Assembly (NCBI RefSeq): GCF_000506865.1
Contig: NZ_AYSV01000098.1
Span: forward strand, 1 to 53,324
Source: Pelistega indica
Lineage (GTDB): Bacteria; Pseudomonadota; Gammaproteobacteria; Burkholderiales; Burkholderiaceae_B
Direction of reading: 5' to 3'
Length of the DNA stretch: 53,324 bases
Position numbers and translations under genes: made by a program. The notes beneath the pieces were generated by a model, which was given only the letters and a program-made list of their open reading frames with translations, did not search any database and was not told where the DNA came from. Below, piece after piece: positions 20,243 to 29,960 of this stretch (positions within the stretch are counted from its first letter, which is position 1; each line of letters opens with the position of its first letter).

Positions 20243-20575
20243 ATGAAGATTCAATTATTACTCCTTTCTTTTGCGGTAAGTGGTATCAGTGCTTGTACAA
20301 CGATTTTATATGAGAACACTGATATCCATTTTATGGAACAATGCTCAGTTAAAGAAGGTACATGTGATGGAGCCTTGCAACGAATGCAGGCAGAATGTGC
20401 TAAAAAAGGGAAAACCATTGATAGCCAAGTTAAAGGCAACAAGGCTATTGTCTTGTGTCGTCCTGATGTACCTAAAGATGTAAAACCAGAAGGTACACCA
20501 AAGGTGGATGCCAAAAAAGCAGATGTTATCCCGAGTGCTAAACAAGCAGTAAATCAGCAGGCAGAAGGTAAGTAA
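20243..20575 (+). CDS. Small putative lipoprotein, 110 residues
   Basis: I do not recognise a family. It begins with a signal peptide and a lipobox-like SGISAC with Cys18. The mature part has four more cysteines (in EQCSVKEGTCD, AECAKKG and VLCRPD), which could form two disulfides, then a Lys/Pro/Ala-rich tail. It starts 17 bases after ptsI, so it may be cotranscribed, and it converges with the LOG-family gene, whose true stop lies four bases past its own stop. Confidence 0.6.
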   Translation: MKIQLLLLSFAVSGISACTTILYENTDIHFMEQCSVKEGTCDGALQRMQAECAKKGKTIDSQVKGNKAIVLCRPDVPKDVKPEGTPKVDAKKADVIPSAKQAVNQQAEGK

Positions 20576-20578
20576 TCA

Positions 20579-21248
20579 TCAACAGAGTCCTAAACAATGC
20601 TCTGCTTCTTGATTCTTTAGATAGCCTTCGGTGACGATTCTAACTACCTCATCTGGGCAGTCCGTGAGCGAATAAAGATTTAAATCTTTAGGTGAAATAT
20701 AGCCATGGCCTAGAAGATTTTTTTCAAAAAAAAAGAATTAAATCTTGCCAGAACGCTTTACCCACAAAAACAATCGGTGCTTTATTTGCTTTGCCTGTTT
20801 GAATTAAGGTGAGAGCCTCAAAGAGTTCATCTAATGTTCCAAAGCCACCAGGCAAAATAATATATGCCCAACTGTTCATAAAGAAAGTCGTCTTACGAGG
20901 CATAAAATATTTGAAATCAATGCTATGTGATTGATAAGGATTGTTTGATGTCTCGAAAGGTAATTTGATATTTAAACCTACACTTGTGCCACCGGCTTCA
21001 TAGCAGCCTCTATTTGCTGCTTCCATAATACCGGGACCACCACCAGAAATAATACTGAAACCAGCCTCAACAAGTTTCTTACTTATCTGAATTGTTTTAG
21101 AATAGTACTCAGAGTCGGGTTTTATACGTGCACTGCCAAAAATACTTACTGCTTTTGTCACTTCGGTTAAATGTGCTGCTGCGTTTGCTAATTCTTCTGA
21201 TATTTCTTTAATTTGACCTTGGATTGTTGTTGCTCTTAAATTTGCCAT
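20579..21248 (-). pseudogene. LOG-family protein (TIGR00730), frameshifted at a T9 tract
   Basis: LOG-family enzymes release cytokinin-type bases from nucleoside monophosphates or hydrolyse nucleotides; the substrate here is unknown. The frame from 21248 carries the Rossmann signature SGGGPGIMEAANRG (about 67-80) and PGGFGTLDELFE, then stops after DLILFF at 20724. Dropping one T from the minus-strand run of nine T (plus-strand A run just after 20725) lets the frame continue with EKNLLGHGYIS to TGA at 20579-20581, giving 222 residues. Its start codon overlaps the divergent polA start. A ribosome site (AAGG) lies inside polA. Confidence 0.85.
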
Positions 21249-23970
21249 GAAAAAAACCTTATTACTTGTAGATGGTTCTAGTTATTTATACCGTGCATTC
21301 CATGCCATGCCTAATCTCCGCAATAAGGCTGGGGAACCCACGGGTGCTATATTCGGTATGATTAATATGATGCGTAAAATTCATCAAGATTTTAGTCCAG
21401 ATTATATGGCTTGCATTTTTGATGCCCCTGGAAAAACGTTTCGTGATGATTTATACCCTGATTATAAAGGTCATCGCCCACCAATGCCAGATGATTTACG
21501 TGCACAAATCGAACCTATTTATCAAACGATTACAGCGTTAGGTTGGACTATTATTGCACAACCAGGTGTTGAAGCGGATGATATTATTGCTACTTTAGCA
21601 GAAATTGCACGACAAAATGATGTCAACACAATTATTTCTACAGGTGATAAGGATTTAGCCCAATTGGTTAATGATCATATCAGTCTTATTAATACGATGA
21701 GTAATGAACGTCTTGATCGGGAAGGCGTTAAAACTAAGTTTGGGGTTTATCCTGAACAGATTATTGATTACTTGATGTTGATTGGTGATAAAGTGGACAA
21801 CGTCCCGGGCGTGGATAAAGTGGGAGATAAAACAGCGGCTAAGTGGTTACAAGAATATTCAACACTAGAAAAGCTTATTGAGCATGCAGATGAACTCAAG
21901 GGTAAGGTAGGAGAAAATTTTCGTGCCGCTATTCCACAATTTGGATTGACTCGAGAATTAATTACGATCAAACAAGATTGTGATTTGACAGGTTTTTATC
22001 ATCAGTTAGATGATTTATTGCCAAAACCTCAAGACAAGGATAAGTTGGTTGAGCTTTACAATCAATTTGGCTTTAAAACATTTTTAAGAGAGGTTAGTGG
22101 TGATGATAAAGCGATTCCAGAGCAGGATTCACGCAAGGTTGATGATTTGCCACCAGCACCAGCTACTATTCACTATGAAATGATTACGACAGAGCAGGCC
22201 TTACAAAAATGCTTGGAGACGATTACCCAAGCAGAAGTCGTAGCACTTGATACAGAAACCAATAGCCTAGATGGTATGAAAGCGCAGCTTGTTGGTTTAT
22301 CCCTCTCGGTAGCCGTAGGTCAAGCCTGGTATATTCCTTTGGCACATAATAGTGCTGGTTTACTGGAAGAACAACTGGATAAGCAAAAAACGCTAGCCTT
22401 ACTAAAACCTTGGTTAGAGTCTCCCAAGCTGATTAAAGTGATGCAAAATGCCAAATATGATGCCCATGTATTAGCAAATGAGGGGATCAGCTTACAGGGT
22501 GTTAAGCATGATACGATGTTGATGGCCTATGTATTGGTGTCTAATTCTAAAGTTAGTCTAGAGGCTTTATCTGAGCGATATTTAGGTCGAAAAGGATTAA
22601 GCTTTGAGGAAATTTGTGGTAAAGGTGCTCATGCAATAACCTTTGATCTAGTACCTTTAGATAAGGCGACTCAATATGCTTGCGAAGATGCTGATTTTAC
22701 CTTTCAACTGGCTAGTGTATTAGAGAAAAAATTACAGCAAGAAAGAGGTTTTATTGATACCTATGCGTTAGAAATGCAAGTTTGGCCTGTTTTATTCCGT
22801 ATGGAGCACAATGGTGTTAAATTAAATGAGCAAGAGCTTTTACAACAGTCAAATGAATTAGGTGATGTTTTGCATAAGTTAGAAGAAAAAGCCTATGAAA
22901 TGGCGGGTGAGGCTTTTAATTTAAATTCTCCAAAACAATTAGGTGAAATTTTATTTGAACGCTTAAAACTTCCCGTGCTGAGTAAAACATCAAAAGGGGC
23001 ACCATCAACAGATGAAGAAACCTTAACAAAATTGGCACAGGATTATCCCTTACCTGCCTTATTATTGGACTATAGGAGTTTGGCTAAACTTAAGTCCACT
23101 TATACAGATAAATTACCTAAAATGATTAATCCTAAAACAGGGCGTGTACATACGGATTATGCACAAGCCGCTGTAGTGACAGGACGCTTATCATCATCAG
23201 ATCCTAATTTACAAAATATCCCGATTCGTACAGCAGAAGGACGCCGTGTTCGTAGAGCGTTTATTGCTGAGGACGGATATCATCTTATGTCAGCCGATTA
23301 TTCTCAAATTGAGTTAAGAGTGATGGCACATATTTCCGGGGATAAGAATTTACAAACAGCCTTTGCTCAAGGACAGGATATTCATAGGGCAACAGCTGCG
23401 GAAGTTTTTGGCATAAGCGTTGATAATGTCACTGCTGAACAACGTCGCGCAGCTAAAGCCATTAACTTTGGTTTGATATATGGGATGGGAGCGTTTGGAT
23501 TAGCGAGTAATTTAGGTATTACTAGAGAGGCAGCACAAAATTATATCCACTTATATTTCCAACGTTATCCTGGTGTTGCGGAGTATATGGAACAAACTCG
23601 AGAAAAAGCGAATAGACAAGGCTATGTAGAAACAGTATTTGGTAGACGCTTGTGGTTACCAGAAATACAAGGAGCCAAAGGCCCAAGAAAAGCAGCAGCC
23701 GAACGGGCAGCTATCAATGCACCGATGCAAGGAACAGCCGCCGACCTGATCAAAAAAGCAATGGTTGCTGTACAGCAATGGCTAGATACAGAACAACTAC
23801 AAAGCCGCCTAATTATGCAAGTCCATGACGAATTAGTCCTCGAAGTGAAAAACGAAGAAGCAAACCAAGTCCGCCAAAAACTACCAATACTTATGGCTAG
23901 CGTAGCCCAATTAGCAGTCCCACTTCTCGCTGAAGTCGGTGAAGGAGAAAACTGGGAACAGGCACATTAA
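21247..23970 (+). CDS. polA: DNA polymerase I
   Basis: Repair and Okazaki-fragment polymerase with 5' nuclease. The 907 residues carry the 5'-3' exonuclease (1 to about 290, with LLVDGSSYLYRAFHA and ISTGDKDLAQLV), the 3'-5' proofreading domain with intact VALDTETNSLD, and the polymerase domain with motif A MSADYSQIELRVMAH, the O-helix RRAAKAINFGLIYGMG and motif C MQVHDELVLEV. No Shine-Dalgarno site precedes the ATG, which overlaps the divergent LOG start by two bases. Roughly the last 110 codons use many more C-ending codons than the rest. Confidence 0.98.
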   Translation: MKKTLLLVDGSSYLYRAFHAMPNLRNKAGEPTGAIFGMINMMRKIHQDFSPDYMACIFDAPGKTFRDDLYPDYKGHRPPMPDDLRAQIEPIYQTITALGWTIIAQPGVEADDIIATLAEIARQNDVNTIISTGDKDLAQLVNDHISLINTMSNERLDREGVKTKFGVYPEQIIDYLMLIGDKVDNVPGVDKVGDKTAAKWLQEYSTLEKLIEHADELKGKVGENFRAAIPQFGLTRELITIKQDCDLTGFYHQLDDLLPKPQDKDKLVELYNQFGFKTFLREVSGDDKAIPEQDSRKVDDLPPAPATIHYEMITTEQALQKCLETITQAEVVALDTETNSLDGMKAQLVGLSLSVAVGQAWYIPLAHNSAGLLEEQLDKQKTLALLKPWLESPKLIKVMQNAKYDAHVLANEGISLQGVKHDTMLMAYVLVSNSKVSLEALSERYLGRKGLSFEEICGKGAHAITFDLVPLDKATQYACEDADFTFQLASVLEKKLQQERGFIDTYALEMQVWPVLFRMEHNGVKLNEQELLQQSNELGDVLHKLEEKAYEMAGEAFNLNSPKQLGEILFERLKLPVLSKTSKGAPSTDEETLTKLAQDYPLPALLLDYRSLAKLKSTYTDKLPKMINPKTGRVHTDYAQAAVVTGRLSSSDPNLQNIPIRTAEGRRVRRAFIAEDGYHLMSADYSQIELRVMAHISGDKNLQTAFAQGQDIHRATAAEVFGISVDNVTAEQRRAAKAINFGLIYGMGAFGLASNLGITREAAQNYIHLYFQRYPGVAEYMEQTREKANRQGYVETVFGRRLWLPEIQGAKGPRKAAAERAAINAPMQGTAADLIKKAMVAVQQWLDTEQLQSRLIMQVHDELVLEVKNEEANQVRQKLPILMASVAQLAVPLLAEVGEGENWEQAH

Positions 23971-24256
23971 AGCGTTTTCGGTGATGCGAAGACGTAGGTG
24001 ACGCATCACCAAAAATATAAAAAGAGGAATGGGGAGAGTTTTCGGTGATGCGAAGACGGAGGTGACGCATCACCAAAAATATAAAAAGAGGAATGGGGAG
24101 AGTTTTCGGTGATGCGAAGACGGAGGTGACGCATCACCAAAAATATATAGTTAATGGAGGAATGACATCAACTATATAGAGGGTGAAGGCGACGCATCAC
24201 CAAAATTAAATAGAGAGAGTGAGTAGAGTTTTCGGTGATGCGAAGACGGAGGAAGC
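23971..24256 (+). repeat. Tandem hairpin repeat array, 64-bp period
   Basis: Three nearly identical 64-base units start with TTTT at 23975, 24039 and 24103. Each holds the inverted repeat GGTGATGCG ... CGCATCACC flanked by TTTT and AAAA, then a spacer like AAAAAGAGGAATGGGGAGAG. A fourth unit (about 24144-24205) has lost its left arm and instead contains a different hairpin, TATATAGTT (24144-24152) with AACTATATA (24170-24178), before CGCATCACC. A fifth (from 24229) keeps only the left half. The array sits directly after the polA stop. Confidence 0.9.
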
Positions 24257-24260
24257 GCAT

Positions 24261-24328
24261 AAAAAATCACTACCTCTTTAATCTGTCTCTTATATACTTG
24301 GAGGGATTAATTAAGGTAGTGATTTTTT
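24261..24328. terminator. Bidirectional terminator between polA and htpX
   Basis: A perfect 15-base inverted repeat, AAAAAATCACTACCT (24261-24275) and AGGTAGTGATTTTTT (24314-24328), with A and T runs at both ends and a 38-base loop. It can serve both converging genes. Confidence 0.8.
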
Positions 24329-24347
24329 TGTTAACACCAATTATTCA

Positions 24348-25238
24348 TTAACGCATATTGAGATTTTGTAATGCACGGATACGACTCTCCATCGGAGGAT
24401 GGGAGGCAAATAGTGCCATCATATTATTAACTTTTTCTGTAATACCGAAAGCTTGCATTCCTTTAGCAAGTTCGCCAGGCTCTAATCCTCCAAGTCTTGC
24501 TAACGCATTTTCCATTGGTTTGGTTGAACCTAATAATTGAGCAGAGCCAGCATCAGCACGATATTCACGCTGACGAGAGAACCATGCCACAATAATAGAG
24601 GCAAGAATACCAAAGACAATTTCACAGACCATTGAAGTGAGGTAGTAGCCAACGCCCACGCCATCACGATTATCATTTTTCATGATAGCACGATCAACAA
24701 AGACAGCAACGATACGAGCAAAGAATACGACAAAGGTATTTACTACTCCTTGAATTAAGGTCAGAGTGACCATATCACCGTTAGCAACGTGAGCAATTTC
24801 ATGACCAAGTACAGCGGTTACTTCCTCTTCATTCATATTTTGTAGAAGTCCTGTTGAGACAGCCACTAAGGATTCATTTTTAAAAGCACCTGTTGCAAAG
24901 GCATTTGGTGCTCCTTCATAAATACCGACTTCAGGACGCCCAATACCCGCTCTATCCGCAAGTTGATGCACAGTATCCACAAGCCATGCCTCTGTTTGAG
25001 AAGCAGGGGCATTAGGATCAATAATTTGTACACCCATGCTCATTTTCGCCATTTGTTTACTCATAAATAGAGAAATAATGGATCCAGTAAACCCAACAAT
25101 TGCAGCAAAGACCAATAATTGACTGTAGTTGATACCGTTTTCTGTTAGATAACGATTAGCCCCCGTAACAGTTAGTGTAATGTTTAACACCAGTAAAACG
25201 GCCATGTTGGTCATTAAGAATAAGAAAATACGCTTCAT
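24348..25238 (-). CDS. htpX: Membrane-bound zinc metalloprotease HtpX
   Basis: M48-family protease of the inner membrane, part of membrane protein quality control. The 296-residue length is normal. Two N-terminal membrane segments (about 4-26 and 40-60), the zinc motif [14 protein letters not shown] (HEIAH, about residue 144), two further hydrophobic segments (about 155-180 and 195-220), and the third ligand region [11 protein letters not shown] are all visible. In other bacteria htpX responds to envelope or heat stress; no clear stress promoter is seen here. It converges with polA. Confidence 0.96.
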   Translation of the reverse strand: MKRIFLFLMTNMAVLLVLNITLTVTGANRYLTENGINYSQLLVFAAIVGFTGSIISLFMSKQMAKMSMGVQIIDPNAPASQTEAWLVDTVHQLADRAGIGRPEVGIYEGAPNAFATGAFKNESLVAVSTGLLQNMNEEEVTAVLGHEIAHVANGDMVTLTLIQGVVNTFVVFFARIVAVFVDRAIMKNDNRDGVGVGYYLTSMVCEIVFGILASIIVAWFSRQREYRADAGSAQLLGSTKPMENALARLGGLEPGELAKGMQAFGITEKVNNMMALFASHPPMESRIRALQNLNMR

Positions 25239-25489
25239 TTAGCTATCCTTTTGTAGGGTAAAACAATAGAGTGATTTCATTGATTTTAATATATAAGGGT
25301 ACTTCGTATAATCACAATGCTAGAATTAAACGGATTTTGTTAAGTTTTGTTATAACTAATGCTTTATATTGATGGCAAAAGGTTTATAACTTGAAGATTT
25401 AGTGTGGTAAGAATCTTTGTAAATGATTGACGAAAAATAGGAAATGACTAAAATAGTAAGATTATTCAGATTTTAATAGTGTTATCAGT

Positions 25490-26374
25490 ATGCAATCGCT
25501 TTGGATGTTGCTAGCATCTTTTTTCTTTGCAGGTATGGGTGCAGCAATAAAAGGTTCTCTTGAATATGGTGTTTCACTGCCAATTGTCATATTTTTCAGG
25601 GGGTTACCGTCAGTTATCTGTATTGCAATCTGGGCGATGTTGACCAAAAATACCTTAGCAACGCAATATCCTGTTGCTCACCTCAAGCGAAATGTGCTGG
25701 GTACTACATCGATGTGGTTTAGTTTTTACGCTTTGGGTCAATTACCTTTAGCAACAAGTACTAGCTTAGGTTATACCTCTTCATTATTTATTGGCTTATA
25801 TGTGGTGTTTTTCTCATCACAATTTCATAAAGATTATCCTAAACTAATTGCTATTTTATTAGGTTTTTGGGGGATTGTATTAGTCTTGAAACCTAGTATT
25901 AGTGAAGGGCAATGGTTTGGTGCTGGTGCAGGGATGCTGGCAGGGTTGTTTTCTGCATTTGCCATGTTTCAGGTAAAATCCTTAGGGAAATTGGGTGAGC
26001 CAGTATGGCGCACTGTTTTTTATTTCTCTTGTATGGTTATTTTTTCTGGTCTCGTCATGATGGATTATCATGAGTTGTTTCAGTTATCGTGGCAGGCGTA
26101 TGGTTTATTAGTATTAGCAGGTTTACTAGGGCAGTTTGGACAATTAGCTATGACAGAAGCGTATGGTCATGGATCGGCTGTGATTGCCGCTGTTTTACAA
26201 TATTCTACTATTATTTTCTCAACTATTTTAGGTATGGTTTTTTGGAATAATGTTCCAGATATTATTGCTTGGGTGGGTATGGCTACGATTATTATTGCTG
26301 GTATTTTAGTAGTGGTTATTGACCAGAAATTGTGGTTGTCAGAACATATTTTTAAAAGAACTAGGAGTAAATGA
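25490..26374 (+). CDS. DMT-superfamily (EamA) transporter
   Basis: A 294-residue protein with about ten hydrophobic segments arranged as two EamA repeats, the usual drug/metabolite transporter design. The substrate cannot be read from sequence. The internal cue TMTEAYGHGSAV-like region (LAMTEAYGHGSAVIAAVLQY) is typical of the second repeat. Its stop codon overlaps the sseA start (ATGA), so the two are coupled. No clear Shine-Dalgarno site precedes the ATG at 25490. The 250 bases upstream, shared with divergent htpX, hold no structure I can name. Confidence 0.85.
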   Translation: MQSLWMLLASFFFAGMGAAIKGSLEYGVSLPIVIFFRGLPSVICIAIWAMLTKNTLATQYPVAHLKRNVLGTTSMWFSFYALGQLPLATSTSLGYTSSLFIGLYVVFFSSQFHKDYPKLIAILLGFWGIVLVLKPSISEGQWFGAGAGMLAGLFSAFAMFQVKSLGKLGEPVWRTVFYFSCMVIFSGLVMMDYHELFQLSWQAYGLLVLAGLLGQFGQLAMTEAYGHGSAVIAAVLQYSTIIFSTILGMVFWNNVPDIIAWVGMATIIIAGILVVVIDQKLWLSEHIFKRTRSK

Positions 26375-27210
26375 TGACATCAGTATTAATTTCAGCAGAA
26401 GAAATTTTACAAAAAGGGTTGAACGCTTTTCGTTTTATTGATGCAAGACATGATTTAGTCAATCATCAATTAGGAACAGAGCAGTATATTAAGGCACATA
26501 TCCCTACGGCTATTTTTTTAAACCATGAAACAGACTTATGTGATGTTAAAACAGGTAAGAATGGTCGTCATCCATTACCTAAGCGAGAAGATTTTGCCAA
26601 CGTACTAATGGCAAAAGGCATCCATATTGATGATGATATTGTCGTATATGATGCTGATAATATGATGTTTGCAGCACATGTATGGTGGATGTTGCGCTGG
26701 ATGGGTTTTGCTAATGTATGGGTTCTGAACGGTGGATTTAAAGCATGGCAAGTGGTAGGTGGTGACGTGGAAGAGGGTATTGCTCCAGCCTTACCACCAG
26801 TTACTTGGACATTGAGAGAGAGTCTTGTAAAAACAGTCTCTGCCGATGAAGTATTGAAAAATATTCAATCACAACAATTTGTGCTATTGGACGCTAGAGC
26901 CCCTGAACGCTATCGTGGCGAGGTTGAGCCTATGGACCCTGTTGCTGGTCATATCCCTGGTGCCATTAACCATCCATTTGCCTTAAATGTGGAGGCTGAT
27001 GGAAAAATGAAATCTCCGCAAGTACTAAGAGACGCTTTTTTACCCTATACTCAAAAAGGCTTGGTAATTAATCAATGTGGCTCTGGTGTGACAGCTTGCC
27101 ACAATATCTTAGCAATGGAAGTGGCAGGTTTACATGATTATGCCTTATACCCTGGATCTTGGAGTGAGTGGGTTGCCGATTCTACAAGACCCGTAGCGAC
27201 AGGTGAGTAA
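26371..27210 (+). CDS. sseA: 3-mercaptopyruvate/thiosulfate sulfurtransferase
   Basis: Two-domain rhodanese-fold enzyme transferring sulfur to thiols or cyanide. The N-terminal, inactive domain has DARHDL and VLNGGFKAW. The C-terminal domain has LLDARAPERYRGEVEPMDPVAGHIPGA and the active loop CGSGVTA with catalytic Cys236. CGSGVTA is the E. coli SseA-type loop and favours mercaptopyruvate as donor. The 279 residues match the family. The start overlaps the transporter stop; a second ATG follows immediately at 26374. Confidence 0.92.
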   Translation: MMTSVLISAEEILQKGLNAFRFIDARHDLVNHQLGTEQYIKAHIPTAIFLNHETDLCDVKTGKNGRHPLPKREDFANVLMAKGIHIDDDIVVYDADNMMFAAHVWWMLRWMGFANVWVLNGGFKAWQVVGGDVEEGIAPALPPVTWTLRESLVKTVSADEVLKNIQSQQFVLLDARAPERYRGEVEPMDPVAGHIPGAINHPFALNVEADGKMKSPQVLRDAFLPYTQKGLVINQCGSGVTACHNILAMEVAGLHDYALYPGSWSEWVADSTRPVATGE

Positions 27211-27292
27211 TAGGATATTGACTGCTTAGTCTATGTCAATGTATGGGTTATTAGGAAATTTTTTGAAGAATAATTTTAGTTAAGGAATAGTT

Positions 27293-28771
27293 TTGTCGAT
27301 TATAGATTTATTTACACAAGACAGTGTTGCTTTGTCTGAACGTGTTAGTCGTGGAATGCAAGCTTTTTATACTGAAAAAGATGATGTTGCTGAGTTTGAT
27401 CAACGACAATTATTAGATAAATTATCGAGTCTTTCTATTCCTGAACAGCCATTGAGTCAAGATGATTATATGGATATGGTGGATGAAACAATTCTTCCTC
27501 AATGTTCACATCTAGCAAGCCCTACCTATCTTGGTCATATGACCAGTCCTTTACCTCATTTTATCCCTGAAATTGGACGTTTAACCCAAACGTTAAATCA
27601 AAATATGGTAAAGATGGAAACCAGTCGTGGTTTAACGTTGTTAGAGAGACAGTTATTAAAAATTATTCATCAGCAAGTGTATTCTTTTGAGGAATCATTT
27701 TATACACCTTATTTAAGAGACTTTAGTCAGACAGTTGGTATATTTACTAGCGGTGGGACAATGGCAAATATCACAGCCTTATGGGTGGCGGTAAAAAAAG
27801 CTCGTACTCATTCGCCGCAAGTCAAAAAATGGATGATTGTAGGCTCTGAGTTAATGCATTATTCTTTTGATAAAGCCGCTGCTTTGCTAGGAGTTGAATT
27901 AGTACGCTTACCAGTGGATGAACATAATCGCTTGAATCTTGAGAGTTTGAGACAACAGTGCAATGCTTGCCAGCAGAAAGATATTGGCGTGGCATGTATT
28001 GTGGCAATCGCTGGGACAACTGATTTTGGTAGTGTTGATGCGATTGATCAAATTGCTAGCTTGGCACAAGACCGTCATATTCATTTACATGTTGATGCTG
28101 CCTGGGGTGGGGCGTTTATGTTGAGTAAAGATAATCGTGCTTTACTTAATCATATTGAACAGGCAGATACCATCACCATTGATGGCCATAAACAAATGTT
28201 GATGCCAATTGGTACGGGAATGTTATTTTTTAAAAATCCTATTGATTCGCAAGTAATTCGGCATACAGCTCCTTATGCTGTACGAGAAACGTCTTTAGAT
28301 CAAGGACGGTTTACGATTGAGGGTACTAGACCGGCTAATATGCTTTATTTGCATGCCTGTTTACATTTAATTGGTAAACAAGGATACAACGAATTGTTTA
28401 ATAAGGCGATGGAAAATATTCGTTGTATGGCACGGTTGATTGGTGACAATCCTGCCTTTGAACTACTATCCGCACCAACCATTAATATTCTAGGGTATCG
28501 TTATATTCCTGAACGTTATCGCGGAAAAACGTTAAGCCCACAAGATAATGTCGTTATCAATGACTTTAATCAGCGCTTGCAAAAAATACAGCGAGCAAAT
28601 GGTAAGAGTTTTGTTTCACGTAGTAAACGAAAATTTGCCAACTATGATGAGCAAGAATTAGTTTTTCTAAGAGTAGTTATTTTGAGCCCGTTGGTTGCAG
28701 AGGAGCATATTCGTTTTGTATTACAGGATCAGTTTACTATTGCTCAGGAATTAGAGAAAACTATTGATTAG
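27293..28771 (+). CDS. panP: PLP-dependent group II decarboxylase, PanP-like (aspartate 1-decarboxylase)
   Basis: A 492-residue glutamate/tyrosine decarboxylase-fold enzyme. The PLP lysine is in TIDGHKQML and the cofactor-contacting HVDAAWGGAF precedes it. The N-terminal block YLGHMTSPLPHFIPEI and the phrase LNQNMVKMETSRGLTLLERQ resemble PanP, the Vibrio enzyme that makes beta-alanine from aspartate for coenzyme A. The assignment to aspartate is from that resemblance; other amino acids remain possible. The start is TTG at 27293 with a TAAGGAA ribosome site. The next gene begins nine bases after its stop. Confidence 0.65.
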   Translation: MSIIDLFTQDSVALSERVSRGMQAFYTEKDDVAEFDQRQLLDKLSSLSIPEQPLSQDDYMDMVDETILPQCSHLASPTYLGHMTSPLPHFIPEIGRLTQTLNQNMVKMETSRGLTLLERQLLKIIHQQVYSFEESFYTPYLRDFSQTVGIFTSGGTMANITALWVAVKKARTHSPQVKKWMIVGSELMHYSFDKAAALLGVELVRLPVDEHNRLNLESLRQQCNACQQKDIGVACIVAIAGTTDFGSVDAIDQIASLAQDRHIHLHVDAAWGGAFMLSKDNRALLNHIEQADTITIDGHKQMLMPIGTGMLFFKNPIDSQVIRHTAPYAVRETSLDQGRFTIEGTRPANMLYLHACLHLIGKQGYNELFNKAMENIRCMARLIGDNPAFELLSAPTINILGYRYIPERYRGKTLSPQDNVVINDFNQRLQKIQRANGKSFVSRSKRKFANYDEQELVFLRVVILSPLVAEEHIRFVLQDQFTIAQELEKTID

Positions 28772-28779
28772 AAAATCTA

Positions 28780-29901
28780 ATGTACCTATTTCATTTATTT
28801 GTTTTTGCTTTTTACCTTTATACGGTTTGGCGATTAATCATACCACTACCACTTTCACGTTATAGCCGAGCCTTTTTAGCATTTGTATTATTACTTATCA
28901 CGCAGTACAGATGGTTTCAGCTGTGGTTTTTTGGGTCAATGTTTTCACCCGAACTACCTCACAATGTTGTGCTTATTTTAGGTGGCTTATTTGCGGGATT
29001 TAGCCTGTTAATTATGCTTACCTTGCTGAGTGATATTGTCTCGCTTATTGGACGTATTTTTAGTATACATAGCTTATATTGGTCGACACGTAAAAGGGTG
29101 GTTATTTTTTTAGCCACAATAGTATTAGCTATCATTGGGGTACAAGCCGCGATTCGCGTACCAGATGTGAAACGAGTAGAAATCCCGATTAAAAATCTTT
29201 CTCAAAAATTAGATGGATTAACTATTGTTCAATTGACTGATTTACATATTAGCCACTTATTCCGTGATGCTTGGTTAAATGAGGTTGTACAGAAAACGAA
29301 TCAACTCAATCCTGACATAATTTTAATCACGGGTGATTTTATTGACGGAGAGGTTTCTGATAGATGGTCAGATATCCAAGCATACAAACAACTAAAAGCA
29401 AAATATGGTGTTTTTGGAATCATGGGTAATCATGAATATTACTATCATGGTGAGAAATGGTTTAAAGCATTAGGGGAACTTGGTATTGAGATGCTGGCGA
29501 ATGAGCATCGGGTGATTTACCCACAAGGTGAACCGTTTGTTGTGGCAGGTTTGACTGATGAGGCAGCACTGCGGTTTAAATTACCCGGTCCAGCGATTGA
29601 TAAAGCATTAGCTGATAGGCCCGATAATGCCATAACAGTGTTACTCGCCCATAGACCTCAAGAAGTGGCTGAACATATTGCCAAAGGAGTGAGTTTACAG
29701 CTCTCTGGGCATACACATGGTGGCATGATTATTGGTTTTCAACAATTGGTTAAATTTTTTAATGGTGGCTTTGTCTCTGGCTTATATAAAGTGGGTGAGG
29801 GGTGGTTATATCTTAGTAATGGTACCGGTTTATGGAATGGCTTTCCCATTCGTTTAGGCGTACCTTCGGAAATTACCCTCATAACATTACGGCATCAATA
29901 A
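28780..29901 (+). CDS. Membrane-anchored calcineurin-like metallophosphoesterase
   Basis: A 373-residue protein with an N-terminal region of four hydrophobic segments (about 3-18, 28-48, 64-88, 104-124), then a phosphoesterase domain with the full metal signature: QLTDLHISH, ITGDFIDGE, GNHEYYYHG, LAHRPQEV and SGHTHGG. It resembles YkuE/YaeI-type enzymes that act on phosphorylated envelope lipids, for example UDP-diacylglucosamine. It is likely in an operon with the decarboxylase gene, nine bases upstream. The true substrate is unknown. Confidence 0.85.
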   Translation: MYLFHLFVFAFYLYTVWRLIIPLPLSRYSRAFLAFVLLLITQYRWFQLWFFGSMFSPELPHNVVLILGGLFAGFSLLIMLTLLSDIVSLIGRIFSIHSLYWSTRKRVVIFLATIVLAIIGVQAAIRVPDVKRVEIPIKNLSQKLDGLTIVQLTDLHISHLFRDAWLNEVVQKTNQLNPDIILITGDFIDGEVSDRWSDIQAYKQLKAKYGVFGIMGNHEYYYHGEKWFKALGELGIEMLANEHRVIYPQGEPFVVAGLTDEAALRFKLPGPAIDKALADRPDNAITVLLAHRPQEVAEHIAKGVSLQLSGHTHGGMIIGFQQLVKFFNGGFVSGLYKVGEGWLYLSNGTGLWNGFPIRLGVPSEITLITLRHQ

Positions 29902-29960
29902 TGTTAGTGAGTAAATATTAAGAGGCTTGAATTAACGAATAATGAGTAACAAGGCAAAAA

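Noticed and set aside
23971-24256. Repeat array as a CRISPR locus
   Set aside because: The units are contiguous, with nearly identical spacers, strong internal palindromes and no cas genes; they do not show unique spacers.
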